Shown piece after piece: positions 1 to 5,787 of a DNA stretch of 8,785 nt. Under the pieces are notes generated by a model, which did not search any database, was not told the DNA's origin, and worked only from the letters and a program-made list of their open reading frames with translations. The stretch comes from Candidatus Altarchaeales archaeon WOR_SM1_86-2 (lineage in GTDB: Archaea > Altiarchaeota > Altiarchaeia > IMC4 > MCBC01), in the NCBI GenBank assembly GCA_001723855.1, contig MCBC01000040.1:1-8785 (forward strand), read 5' to 3'. The translations under genes and the position numbers were made by a program. Position 1 is the stretch's first letter. Every line of letters starts with the position of its first letter.

Positions 1-1005
1 TGTGAGACTGCTGCAGTTGGATGCGCTCTCTATATCATAGCCCTTTGCGAGTGTGTCTACGATCTCATCCGCATCGATATCGCCTGCGTCCAGATCAAGA
101 CCTGGGGGGAGGAAGGACGGCTCCCCTAGATAAGTCCATTCGCTCAGCCATGTCGCTATCGGGACAGATCCTATATCGGTTAATGCCGCCGGGTCTTCCC
201 CGATTGCTTTTATGGATTCCAGATCGCCGCGCATGACCTGGTCAATCGGGTCAAAAGAAATATGACCCTCCTTTATGAATGAGCCGTTATGCTTTGGGTT
301 ATAGCCGTTGACATACGCCCTCATGTATAGTGCTATCGTGGTCGACCATTGAACATTTTCATTATAACTTTGATGGAAATCATACGCCTTGTCATACAGC
401 TTGAACAACCTCACGGGAACGACCGCCGCAGTCTTATAACCTGTTTCGTTATATGTTATGTCCCTGTAACTCGAACTCATTTCCGGAATAGTTACGATAA
501 GAACGATATTTCCGGTTCCGTCATCGGATTCGGCAATTTCAACGTCATCGGGTTCGATTCCTTTCATCCTGATGTCAATGTCATTTATGCTCCATATAAA
601 TTCATTCCCCCCCATGCATCTATCGGAAGTTTTACACAGCTGCTCGTTAAACTCTCGTGCAATATCTATCTGCATATCCCTTATCATCGCATTCCTTCCC
701 GCATCCCTGCTTCCCATTGTCAGATATTTATTCACGCCGTCATCGGTCATATAGTGTCCAACCTTCCACACGGCGGGATGCCCGGTATGGTCCAGAATAG
801 TCGGCAGTTGTCCTTTAACTCCAAGTATCGTACTGGTCATCTTAACCTGCTCCGCATGCTTTGCAGTCTTTGTGTATGAAGAGTTCATTAGATGCATCGC
901 TATGCACGTAACGATCAGTACCACAACCACTCCCAGGGAGGTGTAGATCATGCTCCCTCTCCTGTCTTTCCTGAATTCCCAAGATTTCAACTTCATTTTC
1001 TCCAT
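1..1005 (-). CDS. Membrane-anchored secreted protein with pilin-like N-terminus, partial
   Basis: I do not recognise the family. The frame is open for 335 codons from the ATG at 1005 to the left window edge, so the C-terminus is missing. The N-terminus is basic (residues 4-16 rich in K/R, ending RKDRRGS), followed by one hydrophobic helix at about residues 18-36 (YTSLGVVVVLIVTCIAMHL). The rest is hydrophilic with no further helix, so an extracytoplasmic domain on a single anchor is likely. The RRG-SM step before the helix resembles an archaeal type IV prepilin cleavage site, but this is inference. The ATG at 1005 has AAGG seven bases upstream. An alternative ATG at 996 overlaps the TGA of the upstream gene as ATGA. 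Either start implies translational coupling with the 993-1478 gene. It is probably part of an adhesion, pilus or secreted-structure operon; function is unproven. Confidence 0.8.
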   Translation of the reverse strand, partial: MEKMKLKSWEFRKDRRGSMIYTSLGVVVVLIVTCIAMHLMNSSYTKTAKHAEQVKMTSTILGVKGQLPTILDHTGHPAVWKVGHYMTDDGVNKYLTMGSRDAGRNAMIRDMQIDIAREFNEQLCKTSDRCMGGNEFIWSINDIDIRMKGIEPDDVEIAESDDGTGNIVLIVTIPEMSSSYRDITYNETGYKTAAVVPVRLFKLYDKAYDFHQSYNENVQWSTTIALYMRAYVNGYNPKHNGSFIKEGHISFDPIDQVMRGDLESIKAIGEDPAALTDIGSVPIATWLSEWTYLGEPSFLPPGLDLDAGDIDADEIVDTLAKGYDIESASNCSSLT

Positions 1006-1478
1006 ATATAAACCTTCAATAATCCCTCGTGCACCTCACCATCATTCCTGTGGACTGCCACCGGCGAAACAGAAGAGATGATATTTTTAGTGTCCGGCGG
1101 TGACGCACCCCATGGACCAAATTTCATGTCGTCCCTTAAATCATCAATCTCAACCATGCATTCGTATTCTATAAAACCGTAACTGCTCGGATCAAATCCA
1201 GCCATGCTGTTCTCATCCAAAACCCCCGGCCGTTTAATTCCATTAACCTCGTAAACCAGCTCGCTTTTGCTTTCAAGTATACTCGACAGCTCCACAGCGC
1301 TTGTATGCATATCCACCGCCCTGTTGGTCTCCAGATACCCGCCAACAATCTTAAAGATCAAAACCATGAGGACCATGGTTATGATCAGCATTATCGTCAA
1401 TGCCGGGATATCCTCCAGGGATACCGGACCTATTTGTCCCTCTCTATCGGTTAAAAACCTTTTTATTTCGCCAAGCAT
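993..1478 (-). CDS. Small membrane-anchored protein, class III-signal/pilin-like
   Basis: 161 residues, family not recognised. The N-terminus has a charged stretch, then REGQIGPVSLEDIPALT and a hydrophobic helix at about residues 28-46 (MLIITMVLMVLIFKIVGG). The (K/R)-x-G-Q step directly before the helix recalls the class III signal peptides of archaeal pilin-like proteins, though the QxSxExxxL form is not matched exactly. Residues 50-161 are hydrophilic with no second helix. The gene is first in a minus-strand operon: its TGA overlaps an in-frame ATG of the next gene, which has the same single-anchor layout, so the two products probably act together at the cell surface. A TATA-like box lies about 25-35 bases upstream. 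There is no clear Shine-Dalgarno sequence, consistent with a short leader. Confidence 0.82.
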   Translation of the reverse strand: MLGEIKRFLTDREGQIGPVSLEDIPALTIMLIITMVLMVLIFKIVGGYLETNRAVDMHTSAVELSSILESKSELVYEVNGIKRPGVLDENSMAGFDPSSYGFIEYECMVEIDDLRDDMKFGPWGASPPDTKNIISSVSPVAVHRNDGEVHEGLLKVYIWRK

Positions 1479-1501
1479 TCTCTATTAGTGAAATATGGGA
1501 T

Positions 1502-1514
1502 TTTAAATAAAAAT
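1502..1514 (-). promoter_or_regulatory. TATA-like box of the minus-strand membrane operon
   Basis: On the minus strand this reads TTTTTATTTAAAA, ending 24 bases before the ATG at 1478. That is the usual spacing of an archaeal TATA box for a leaderless or nearly leaderless transcript. Seen by eye only. Confidence 0.45.
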
Positions 1515-1537
1515 ACATTCAAAGCAGGTCGATTTAT

Positions 1538-1606
1538 TTTTCTGTTTCAAAAAAGATTTTTGGCATTTTTGCAAAAAAACAGGAATTTCTTTTCTGTTTC
1601 AAAAAA
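1538..1606. repeat. 17-bp direct repeat pair in divergent intergenic region
   Basis: The 17-mer TTTTCTGTTTCAAAAAA occurs at 1538-1554 and again at 1590-1606, 52 bases apart, in the spacer between the minus operon and the L31e gene. The two copies lie between the two divergent TATA-like boxes, so a pair of regulator-binding sites is possible; the composition is AT-rich and a chance or slippage origin cannot be excluded. Confidence 0.5.
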
Positions 1607-1650
1607 ATGTGATGAACCTCAGGTCCCAACTGATTATTCAGGTTCAGTTA

Positions 1651-1660
1651 TCTATATAAT
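1651..1660 (+). promoter_or_regulatory. TATA-like box of the L31e gene
   Basis: TCTATATAAT followed by a T-rich run, centred about 53 bases before the ATG at 1709. A start site about 25 bases downstream would leave a leader of about 25-30 bases. No clear Shine-Dalgarno sequence is seen before the ATG. Confidence 0.4.
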
Positions 1661-1708
1661 TTTTTTCTTATTCTTATTTATTGTTTCATAATTTAAAGAT
1701 AGTACAAA

Positions 1709-1987
1709 ATGGCAGAAAAAGAAGAGAAAACTTACACCATTCCATTAAGGCAGGTTTACGATGCCCCGAGAACGAAGCGGGCAAGCAAAGCAATAAAGGT
1801 GGTGAGGCAGTTCCTGGTAAGGCATGCGAAAATCGGAGACGTGCATCTTCCGCCGGAAAATATTGTTCTGGATAAAAGCTTGAATGAAGCGGTATGGGCG
1901 CGCGGAATCCAAAAACCGCCTCGCAGGATCAGGGTCAGCGTTGCCGAGGATGAAAAAGGAAGAATGGTGGCTTCATTGGTTGAGTGA
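1709..1987 (+). CDS. rpl31e: 50S ribosomal protein L31e
   Basis: 92 residues, the normal size for archaeal L31e (eL31), a protein of the large ribosomal subunit near the tunnel exit that is found in archaea and eukaryotes. The sequence shows the family pattern: TYTIPLRQVYDAPRTKRASKA near the N-terminus, then AIKVVRQFLVRHAK, and NEAVWARGIQKPPRRIRV towards the C-terminus. It begins MAEKEEK and ends in TGA. It has no partner gene here: L39e and aIF6, often adjacent in archaea, are not visible, and the downstream 340 bases hold no ORF. This gene is the best evidence that the window is archaeal and that TGA is a stop codon in this organism. Confidence 0.96.
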   Translation: MAEKEEKTYTIPLRQVYDAPRTKRASKAIKVVRQFLVRHAKIGDVHLPPENIVLDKSLNEAVWARGIQKPPRRIRVSVAEDEKGRMVASLVE

Positions 1988-2109
1988 CGGCGCCAGGGAA
2001 GATACTTGAAATTCAGGGTTAAAATAAATTCTATGCTCCATCCTGCCATAAAATCCATATCTAATAGAGCCCGACCAAACGAAGGGTTGATTCACCAGCC
2101 CCCCATTTT

Positions 2110-2176
2110 TCCGGATCAGAAAGGAAATTACCGGGTTTTCGCCGAAAATGCTGGAAATCCTTCCGGATCGGAAGGG
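2110..2176. repeat. Repeated TTCCGGATC motif with hairpin, downstream of L31e
   Basis: The 340-base stretch after L31e (1988-2328) has no gene I can support. It holds two copies of TCCGGATC(A/G)GAA, at 2110-2121 and 2162-2173. The second lies in a perfect hairpin, CCTTCCG (2159-2165) and CGGAAGG (2169-2175) with loop GAT. Between the copies is TTTTCGCCGAAAA, another small hairpin. A T-rich run follows at about 2196-2210. The hairpin plus T-run could end L31e transcription; this is inference. Confidence 0.45.
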
Positions 2177-2293
2177 TAAACTGAACTACTGTGAATTTAT
2201 TTTTATTTTAGTATTGTCATAAATGTTAATATGGCAAAATCAAATAACAAAGACTGATTGAACCAGGGAATAAGGCTGCAATCGGTCCGTATT

Positions 2294-2307
2294 ATTTAAT
2301 ATATAAA
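2294..2307 (+). promoter_or_regulatory. TATA-like box of the multi-helix membrane protein gene
   Basis: TTTAATATATAAAC, centred about 28 bases before the ATG at 2329. This spacing fits a leaderless transcript starting at or just before that ATG, and argues for the ATG over the TTG at 2317. Confidence 0.5.
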
Positions 2308-2328
2308 CTTAATTCATTGCATGATAAA

Positions 2329-3168
2329 ATGGAAATTCAATTTGAAGATTTCCTGTCGCTGATGGCAAATTACCTATCAACGACGCCGTCAGAAATGTTG
2401 GCGGGGAATGTGTTTGCAGTCGCAACAGGGTTGATTCTCGTTTATATCGCGGTGTTTATTATCAACAAGTTCACAGGGCTGATCATATTTTTCCTCAAGA
2501 AAATCTTCCTGACAATTATTGTCTCGGTAGCATTCTACCAGTTCCTTTTGCACTTAAATTCCAGGATAGCGGCAGAGGGACTTACAAACGATATACTTGT
2601 GCTGGGCGCAGCGGGTTTCCTCGTCGGCATTCTTGCGTTTCTCACTGCGCTGTATGCTTCATTCCGTTCGTTTAAAAAAGTTCGTAAAGGGGAAATTAAA
2701 AAGCCGGGGGCTTATGAAAAACCAAAAGAGTACGAGAAACCCGCAGAGGTTCAAGCGGCTGCAAAAGAAAAACACGGGGAAAGAAGCTTCAAGGAAATGC
2801 TTTCCATAGATTCGATCAAGAGCGACAAATCCCTCGGGGCGGTGATCGCATACATAGTGATCGCGGAATTCGGAGTGTTCTCGTCAAAAACAATCGCAGC
2901 ACCCACCGTAGATGTTGGGTTGATGTTCTTCATCGCCTTCATGATCGTAGCGGTTTTCTTCATCAAACAAAGCTACAAGGACTACAAGAAGGGTCTCTTC
3001 CATTTTGCCGTCGCATGCGTCGTCGGAGGTGCACTTTCAATACTGCTGGGTCATCTATGGGGTGCGGTCCCTCTTGAACAGCTGTTGTCCGCGGGCTACT
3101 TCGCAACCGACTCCCTGGTGGCGTTCGTCACCGGGCTTGCACTCAGCCTTTTCATGGGAAGCAGATAG
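2329..3168 (+). CDS. Multi-pass membrane protein of unknown function
   Basis: 279 residues from the ATG at 2329; a TTG at 2317 would add four residues but sits too close to the TATA-like box. Family not recognised. Hydrophobic segments are seen at about residues 26-46, 50-74, 88-112, 170-190, 196-213, 223-243 and 258-276, so roughly seven helices in two blocks (three, then four). The blocks are joined by a long charged linker at about 113-168, rich in K and E, with a near-repeat AYEKPKEYEKPAE. The short loops and lack of a signal peptide point to an integral membrane protein. It stands alone, with its own promoter and a T-rich stretch (CCTTTTTATATTT) just after its TAG. No catalytic motif is visible, so no function is proposed. 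Confidence 0.82.
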   Translation: MEIQFEDFLSLMANYLSTTPSEMLAGNVFAVATGLILVYIAVFIINKFTGLIIFFLKKIFLTIIVSVAFYQFLLHLNSRIAAEGLTNDILVLGAAGFLVGILAFLTALYASFRSFKKVRKGEIKKPGAYEKPKEYEKPAEVQAAAKEKHGERSFKEMLSIDSIKSDKSLGAVIAYIVIAEFGVFSSKTIAAPTVDVGLMFFIAFMIVAVFFIKQSYKDYKKGLFHFAVACVVGGALSILLGHLWGAVPLEQLLSAGYFATDSLVAFVTGLALSLFMGSR

Positions 3169-3308
3169 CAGATGCCAGCCCTTTTTATATTTCAAATACT
3201 AATTTAACAATATAATATGCACAATTTAGTTTGCAAAAATTCACCTAAATCTGCACTGGATGGAAATTCCTGATCAACCATAAGAACCAATTTAAATTAA
3301 AACTCAAA

Positions 3309-3713
3309 ATGTCTGGAAAAATTAAAAGGGCACATGCAAGTGATATTATGAATAGCAATGTGGTCGCTGTTAAGAAAAGCGAAAATTTGGGAAGTGTGGT
3401 AAAAATAATGGCTGAAAAAAGGATCGGGAGTGTTATCGTTGCTGATGAACCCGATAACCCGCAGGGAATAATAACTGAAAGTGATATGATAAGGATAATG
3501 GCAAAAAAAGGGAAGGGATTCTTTGATTTAAGTGCAGGACAGGTCATGTCAAAGCCGTTAGTTACGATAATTCCTTCAGCAGATATTGAAAGAATTGAAA
3601 AAGAGATGAGACGAAGGAATATAAAGCATTTGCCCGTTGTTGCATCAGGAGAATTGCATGGAATAGTAACTTCAAAAGATGTAGTTGATTATCTGGGAAA
3701 ATGGAGGGTCTGA
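3309..3713 (+). CDS. Two-CBS-domain protein
   Basis: 134 residues made almost entirely of a tandem CBS pair: first domain about 8-70 (ASDIMNSNVVAVKKSENLGS, then RIGSVIVADEPDNPQGIITESDMIR), second about 76-132 (AGQVMSKPLVTIIPSADIER, then IKHLPVVASGELHGIVTSKDVVDYLG). Such stand-alone pairs form a Bateman module that binds adenosine ligands such as AMP, ATP or SAM, and acts as a regulatory subunit; which ligand or partner is not readable here. Each domain ends with the expected G-I-(I/V)-T-x-x-D-(M/V) signature. The ATG follows an AT-rich stretch with no Shine-Dalgarno sequence. The next gene starts shortly downstream on the same strand but has its own TATA-like region, so co-transcription is uncertain. 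Confidence 0.93.
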   Translation: MSGKIKRAHASDIMNSNVVAVKKSENLGSVVKIMAEKRIGSVIVADEPDNPQGIITESDMIRIMAKKGKGFFDLSAGQVMSKPLVTIIPSADIERIEKEMRRRNIKHLPVVASGELHGIVTSKDVVDYLGKWRV

Positions 3714-3806
3714 TGTAACATAAATTATATTACAATGGAAAAACGTACGGATTCTGCGGGGGCTGCACCTCAATTAAAAAAATTAATTAAAAAATCATAT
3801 CCCTGA

Positions 3807-4391
3807 ACATTATTTTTAATCGTCGGAAACTCCGGCTCAGGGAAAGATTCAATAATATCCGGGGCGATTAAAAAATACCCGAATAATCTAAAGGAGGTAT
3901 ATCAATCTAAAAGATACGTTACACGCCCAGGGTCTAAATTTGAAGATAATCATTTCATAACCCCGGAAAAATTTAAAGAAATGGAAAAACAGGAAAAATT
4001 TGCTTTAAAATGGCACAGTTATGGTTTAGATTATGGGGTTCCTATAGAAATAGACGAATGGCTTAAGGGGGGGCACCCGGTTATTGTTAATGTGAGCAGG
4101 GAGGTTATTGACAACGCTCGGCTGGTCTACGAGAACGTAAAAGCAGTTTTTATAGAAGTCCCGTCCGAGATCACCTTGAAAAGAATTAAAATGCGGGGAA
4201 GAGAATGCGGGGAAAATTTAAAAGAAAGAGCAGAAAGAGCAAGGACACGCCAAAAATCATATGGAGTGGATTTTGTAGTGGACAATTCCGGGGAATTGGA
4301 TGATGCTGTTGATCAATTTTTAAATTATTCAATAAATATCATACATAAAATAAAGAATAAATCAAACGGAACAGATTTGAGGGGTGGATAA
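3807..4391 (+). CDS. phnN: PhnN-like ribose 1,5-bisphosphate phosphokinase, start disrupted
   Basis: The family phosphorylates ribose 1,5-bisphosphate to PRPP with ATP in C-P lyase phosphonate breakdown. In this frame the P-loop GNSGSGKDS lies at 3825-3851, followed by family patterns RYVTRP, FALKWHSYGLDYGV, EIDEWLKGGHPVIVNVSR and RIKMRGRE. From 3807 it has 194 codons, matching the usual 185-190. Odd points: directly before 3807 is an in-frame TGA (3804-3806), and no ATG, GTG or TTG lies between it and the P-loop. An ATG at 3735 is in the same frame, 23 codons before the TGA. The first ATG after the P-loop is at 3981, which would drop the ATP site. So this is a nonsense-mutated pseudogene, a rare start, readthrough or an assembly error. 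The last 14 codons come from the island repeat that starts at 4343. No other phn gene is present. Confidence 0.75.
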   Translation, partial: TLFLIVGNSGSGKDSIISGAIKKYPNNLKEVYQSKRYVTRPGSKFEDNHFITPEKFKEMEKQEKFALKWHSYGLDYGVPIEIDEWLKGGHPVIVNVSREVIDNARLVYENVKAVFIEVPSEITLKRIKMRGRECGENLKERAERARTRQKSYGVDFVVDNSGELDDAVDQFLNYSINIIHKIKNKSNGTDLRGG

Positions 4392-4393
4392 CG
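4343..4393. repeat. Platform left part, copy 1 (contains 29-bp core 4348-4376)
   Basis: 51 bases, 50 identical to 6898-6948. It contains the 29-bp core (AAATAAAGAAYAAATCAAAC then GGAACAGAT) found four times in the window, then TTGAGGGG(T/G)GGATAACG. Identity to the other copy stops right after the TAACG, where the folded site differs. It overlaps the 3' end of the phnN frame and supplies its C-terminal codons and TAA. Confidence 0.9.
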
Positions 4394-4478
4394 TTTGCGG
4401 CTATGCGAAGTTTTTGCGGAACGCAGTGGAGCAAAAATTTGGGTGCAGCGAAGCGGAACTACACAGCCGCTGTTGTGT
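4387..4478 (-). other. attC-like folded recombination site, cassette 1
   Basis: Imperfect palindrome at the 3' end of the GNAT cassette. Pairings: outer AAC 4390-4392 with GTT 4472-4474; second stem GCGGCT 4397-4402 with AGCCGC 4465-4470 (plus TG 4404-4405 with CA 4462-4463); inner stem AAGTTTTTGC 4408-4417 with GCAAAAATTT 4431-4440, loop of 13. The second site (6941-7024) has the same plan with different bases, so pairing is conserved over sequence. The spacer between outer and second stem is 4 bases on one side and 1 on the other, unlike the more even spacing in classical attC. A structured RNA is an alternative reading. Confidence 0.6.
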
Positions 4479-4496
4479 GCCGTACACCGCCAATTC
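4471..4496. repeat. Cassette 1 end box, left arm of inverted repeat
   Basis: 26 bases beginning TGTTGTGTGC, complementary at 23 of 26 positions to 5388-5413 on the other side of the GNAT gene. The first nine paired bases after the T (GTTGTGTGC with GCACACAAC) would form the R''/R' type pair of the excised cassette circle. Pairing continues further (TACACCGCC), which is longer than a normal integron R box. Confidence 0.8.
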
Positions 4497-4501
4497 TCCC
4501 T

Positions 4502-4519
4502 CGCCCAAGGACACGGGCG
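4502..4519 (-). terminator. Hairpin just after the GNAT stop codon
   Basis: CGCCC 4502-4506 pairs with GGGCG 4515-4519, loop of eight, starting five bases past the GNAT stop codon on the minus strand. It has no clear T-run on that strand. A terminator or mRNA-end role is only a guess. The motif CCCAAGGACA inside it recurs at 5364-5373 on the other side of the gene. Confidence 0.3.
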
Positions 4520-4523
4520 TCTT

Positions 4524-5348
4524 CTATTTTTCCTGCATTATGCAATGTCCTTCACCCTCTTTCGTTTCCCATTTCCAGGTATCAATTAATTTTATTTTGC
4601 CACCATCACCAACTTCAATTTTGTCATTTGAGTTTCCGCTATTTTTTTCGCCATTAAGATTTATTTGTTCATAATGAAAGTGAAATTTCTCTCCTTCAAT
4701 ATATCCAATAATATCACCTTCTTTGATTTTTCCGCCTTTGTATTCACCCATCACCATCTCCTGACATTGATAAAAAGCGAAGATGGTGTCGCCGTTCACC
4801 TCTGCACCGGGACCATCATTTTGTAGTACATGGAAAATCCTGTTATTCAGATTAAACGCTGGTGGATTGCTGAGTGGTTTGAGCATTTTTGCCATTCGAT
4901 AATAATCAAGCGTCAAATTGTTATCGACAGGTATGCTGCAAAATTTGAGGGTTTTGTAATTTCCGCTGTCGTAAAATCTCTTTGCCGGCAGGGACGAATG
5001 AAGATCCAGAAAAGCCACATCACTTCTTATTGCCTCGGTTTCCAAATAGTCCATTATCTTTTTTCCAAAACCATGTCCTTGAAATTCCGGCAGTACAAAA
5101 ACCCGCCTGATATTTGTTCCAAGCAAAGTACCGGTTCCAATAATTCTATCGTGCATCAAGAGAACAATTGCTGTTCCATTGCCTGCGTCTTCCTTGATAT
5201 TTTGCGGTGAATGGTAATCAATGAAATAGTCAATCGCTTCTTTCGGGTAAAAAGACCTGTAAGATTCACGAGTTGTCCTGTGGACTAATTCAACAATTTC
5301 TTCCAAATCCCTGTCTTTAAATTTCCTCAATTCTTCATTCATTCTCAT
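4524..5348 (-). CDS. GNAT acetyltransferase fused to N-acetylglutamate-synthase-like domain
   Basis: 274 residues in two parts. Residues 1-155 are a GNAT N-acetyltransferase: RRVFVLPEFQGHGFGKKIMD (81-100) is the acetyl-CoA-binding motif with the Q-x-x-G-x-G/A loop, followed by the motif-B helix region with AKRFYDSGNYK (122-132). Residues about 168-272 (NRIFHVLQNDGPGAEVNGDT, then EYKGGKIKEGDIIGYI, HYEQINLNGE, KIKLIDTWKWETKEGEG) match a small beta-rich domain that bacteria encode as a separate protein of about 110 residues usually annotated n-acetylglutamate synthase; its true activity is poorly known. Substrate is unknown. The ATG at 5348 is used; one at 5342 is also possible. No TATA-like box lies close upstream; the platform repeat at 5464-5476 carries one on this strand, with a hairpin in the leader. 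It is the only gene of cassette 1. Confidence 0.9.
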   Translation of the reverse strand: MRMNEELRKFKDRDLEEIVELVHRTTRESYRSFYPKEAIDYFIDYHSPQNIKEDAGNGTAIVLLMHDRIIGTGTLLGTNIRRVFVLPEFQGHGFGKKIMDYLETEAIRSDVAFLDLHSSLPAKRFYDSGNYKTLKFCSIPVDNNLTLDYYRMAKMLKPLSNPPAFNLNNRIFHVLQNDGPGAEVNGDTIFAFYQCQEMVMGEYKGGKIKEGDIIGYIEGEKFHFHYEQINLNGEKNSGNSNDKIEVGDGGKIKLIDTWKWETKEGEGHCIMQEK

Positions 5349-5361
5349 ATTCCGGTTTTAG

Positions 5362-5388
5362 CACCCAAGGACAGGCGCCTCTTGGGTG
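5362..5388. other. Hairpin in the GNAT leader
   Basis: CACCCAAG 5362-5369 pairs perfectly with CTTGGGTG 5381-5388, loop of 11. It lies 14 bases upstream of the GNAT ATG, between the cassette junction and the start codon. It could affect translation, or be a remnant of an older recombination site. Confidence 0.5.
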
Positions 5389-5413
5389 AATGGGCGGTGT
5401 ATTGCACACAACA
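5388..5413. repeat. Cassette 1 end box, right arm of inverted repeat
   Basis: Partner of 4471-4496. It ends GCACACAACA; the AAC at 5410-5412 is where similarity to the other platform copy begins. Confidence 0.8.
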
Positions 5414-5518
5414 ATGGTATATACGAACTTGTTCTCACGGGCATCCTTCTGGATTAAACTTAACTTTAATAAATACATTTTTTTGAAATAAATAAAGAAC
5501 AAATCAAACGGAACAGAT
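5410..5518. repeat. Platform right part, copy 1 (contains 29-bp core 5490-5518)
   Basis: 109 bases, 105 identical to 8271-8379. It starts AACAATGGTATATACG, has a small hairpin ATCC-TTCT-GGAT (5443-5454), an imperfect 18-bp palindrome at 5453-5470, and an AT-rich TATA-like stretch CTTTAATAAATAC (5464-5476) that reads as TATA on both strands (GTATTTATTAAAG on the minus strand). It could drive GNAT leftwards and the small ORF at 5523 rightwards. It ends in the 29-bp core. Confidence 0.9.
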
Positions 5519-5522
5519 AGTA

Positions 5523-5735
5523 ATGAACCAGAAATATGAGCTGTTCCGTGAGAAGGGAGAGAGGACGGCAGAGAGCGGCTTCAGGAGATACCGCAAGAAA
5601 CTCATAGACCGGAAACTCATAAGGAGAGAGTTCACATCCAGGGGATTCAGGGGGAGATCGTCAAAGTCCTTTTTATGTCGGGGGGTTTTGAATAGGTTTG
5701 TTGGAAAAATAAAGAGTAAAAATTCAGATATGTAA
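5523..5735 (+). CDS. Small basic protein, winged-helix-like, possibly a gene remnant
   Basis: 70 residues, starting four bases after the platform core. Residues 1-50 (YELFREKGERTAESGFRRYR, KKLIDRKLIRREFTSRGFRG) resemble the C-terminal winged helix of archaeal AAA+ ATPases of the Orc1/Cdc6 type, where a helix ends in a LGLI-like turn and the wing carries SRGxxGR(T/S). The match is by eye and partial. After about residue 50 the sequence becomes a basic, non-family tail, and another frame reads IQGIQGEIVKVLFMSGGFE then stop (5636-5695), so a frameshift is possible. It may therefore be a truncated 3' fragment joined to the repeat, or a small DNA-binding protein. The TATA-like stretch at 5464-5476 is well placed for it. 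No Shine-Dalgarno sequence. Confidence 0.45.
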   Translation: MNQKYELFREKGERTAESGFRRYRKKLIDRKLIRREFTSRGFRGRSSKSFLCRGVLNRFVGKIKSKNSDM

Positions 5736-5747
5736 GTGCTTAGTTTG

Positions 5748-5780
5748 CTATTTTAATTTTTAAGAGTAATGAATAAGGAA
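5748..5780 (+). promoter_or_regulatory. TATA-like box and ribosome binding site of the DUF1016 gene
   Basis: CTATTTTAATTTTT at 5748-5761 lies about 33 bases before the ATG at 5788, and AAGGAA at 5775-5780 is a weak Shine-Dalgarno sequence seven bases from the ATG. Together they support the chosen start and separate transcription from the small ORF upstream. Confidence 0.4.
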
Positions 5781-5787
5781 TAATAAA

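Larger units (their letters stand above)
4343..5518 (-). mobile_element. Integron-like platform 1 with GNAT cassette
   Basis: Bounded by 29-bp direct repeats (4348-4376, 5490-5518). On the minus strand it reads: platform with a TATA-like sequence, CCATTG|TT junction at 5412/5411, GNAT cassette, attC-like hairpin, G|TT junction at 4392/4391, rest of the platform. The predicted cassette is 4392-5411 (1020 bp). The platform parts match those of the second element (6898-8379) almost perfectly, while everything between the GTT triplets is unrelated in sequence. No transposase or integrase lies inside. Confidence 0.6.

Noticed and set aside
349..879. Plus-strand ORF of 176 codons, and a shorter one at 572-754
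   Set aside because: Antisense to the continuous 335-codon minus-strand frame, which has a sensible start, membrane helix and coupling to its neighbour; the plus-strand product has no recognisable feature.
1488..1875. Plus-strand ORFs in the spacer before L31e and in another frame of it
   Set aside because: Low-complexity AT-rich translation starting with GTG, and an overlap in the wrong frame of the clear L31e gene.
3804..3806. Selenocysteine or general TGA recoding in the phnN frame
   Set aside because: TGA ends several neighbouring genes, no SECIS-like element is evident, and the site is not an active-site position of the kinase family.
4384..4674. Plus-strand ORFs across the folded site and the GNAT 3' end
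   Set aside because: They run through the palindromic site and antisense to GNAT; no protein-like pattern.
4343..5518. IS200/IS605-type or classical insertion sequence
   Set aside because: No transposase of any kind; the hairpin lies at one end of the cargo only and the boundaries fall at GTT/AAC. A non-autonomous element remains possible.
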